The translations under genes and the position numbers were made by a program. A DNA stretch of 5,524 nt. Origin: Imperialibacter sp965651695. GTDB lineage: Bacteria; Bacteroidota; Bacteroidia; Cytophagales; Cyclobacteriaceae. The stretch covers positions 1 to 5,524 of the forward strand of contig CBFGTI010000275.1 of the NCBI GenBank assembly GCA_965651695.1. Direction: 5' to 3'. The notes beneath the pieces are model-generated. The model ran no database searches. It had not been told where the DNA came from and saw only the letters and a program-made list of their open reading frames with translations. Positions 5,152 through 5,524 of this stretch are shown here, piece after piece. Each line of letters starts with the position of its first letter. Position 1 is the first letter of the stretch.

Positions 5152-5524
5152 ATGGAGTCGGCAACTACCAAATTCAAAACCGTGGAGGAGTACTTTGCTA
5201 CTTTTCCGGCGGCAATACAGGCAATTTTGCAGGAACTGCGGCAAACCATTAGCCAGGCAGCACCGGAGGCCAAAGAGATTATCAGCTATAATATGCCATC
5301 CTTCCAACTCCACGGCATGCTGGTATATTACGCCGCCTACCAGGGGCACATCGGGTTTTACCCCACGCCCTCGGGTATCGACGCATTTAAAAAGGAACTC
5401 TCAGCATATAAAACTGCTAAGGGATCGGTGCAATTCCCTATCGACCGGCCTTTGCCGCTCGAGCTGGTAAGCCGCATAGTAAAGTTTAGGGTGGAGGAAA
5501 ATTTGGCGAAGGCTAAGGCGAAGA
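5152..5524 (+). CDS. DUF1801 (YdhG-like) protein, cut by the right window edge
   Basis: DUF1801 proteins are small cytoplasmic proteins with a frataxin-like fold; Bacillus YdhG is proposed to be an iron chaperone, but most members are uncharacterised. The frame runs from ATG at 5152 to the window end, 124 codons without a stop. Family hallmarks are TVEEYFATFPAAIQAILQELR at about residues 10-30 (an N-terminal helical region with the conserved Pro), ISYNMPSFQLHGMLVYYAAY at about 43-62 (the core with the conserved YxMPxF), then GHIGFYPTPSGIDAF at about 64-78, and SVQFPIDRPLPLELV at about 91-105. The last conserved block (LVSRIVKFRVEEN) is reached, so probably only a Lys/Ala-rich tail is missing. 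GGAG at 5145-5148 lies three bases before the ATG, closer than ideal for a Shine-Dalgarno. It probably has its own promoter. The exact role here is unknown. Confidence 0.9.
   Translation, partial: MESATTKFKTVEEYFATFPAAIQAILQELRQTISQAAPEAKEIISYNMPSFQLHGMLVYYAAYQGHIGFYPTPSGIDAFKKELSAYKTAKGSVQFPIDRPLPLELVSRIVKFRVEENLAKAKAK

Noticed and set aside
4995..5273. Minus-strand frame of 92 codons
   Set aside because: It spans the terminator hairpin and is antisense to the conserved start of the DUF1801 gene.

Overview
The window looks like a chromosomal segment of a Bacteroidota bacterium, perhaps from the Chitinophagaceae or a relative. This is inferred from several signs: intergenic boxes of the Bacteroidota type TAnnTTTG, few Shine-Dalgarno sites, A-rich leaders before start codons, and the style of the proteins. 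No rRNA, tRNA, CRISPR array, phage gene or intact insertion sequence is visible. A species cannot be named from the sequence alone.

Layout from left to right. (1) Bases 1-1586, minus strand: the N-terminal 528 codons of pyruvate, phosphate dikinase, running off the left edge. (2) Bases 1587-1964: a gap with no convincing gene. (3) Bases 1965-2840, minus strand: an integral-membrane fatty acid desaturase with all its histidine boxes. (4) Bases 2841-3206: a divergent intergenic region with promoter-like boxes and a short REP-like hairpin. (5) Bases 3207-3932, plus strand: a 1-acyl-glycerol-3-phosphate acyltransferase (PlsC family). (6) Bases 3933-4209: a non-coding interval with a possible small gene remnant, an intrinsic terminator and a 73-bp near-palindrome with perfect 9-bp ends. 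(7) Bases 4210-4722, plus strand: a short, divergent GTP cyclohydrolase II (RibA) homologue. (8) Bases 4784-5014, plus strand: a Phd/YefM-type antitoxin with no toxin beside it. (9) Bases 5152-5524, plus strand: a DUF1801 (YdhG-like) protein running off the right edge.

Functionally these are mostly separate housekeeping units. The desaturase and PlsC are divergent neighbours that both act on membrane lipid acyl chains, so a shared role in membrane lipid composition is reasonable but unproven. PPDK belongs to pyruvate/PEP interconversion. The RibA-like protein keeps the zinc cysteines and the Asp/Arg motif of GTP cyclohydrolase II. It lacks the catalytic tyrosine and the usual C-terminal tail, and no other riboflavin gene lies nearby.

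No clearly new multi-gene system is present. The items most worth a second look are the altered RibA-like enzyme, the 73-bp palindrome in front of it, the orphan antitoxin, and the unusual non-ATG starts of the desaturase and PlsC.
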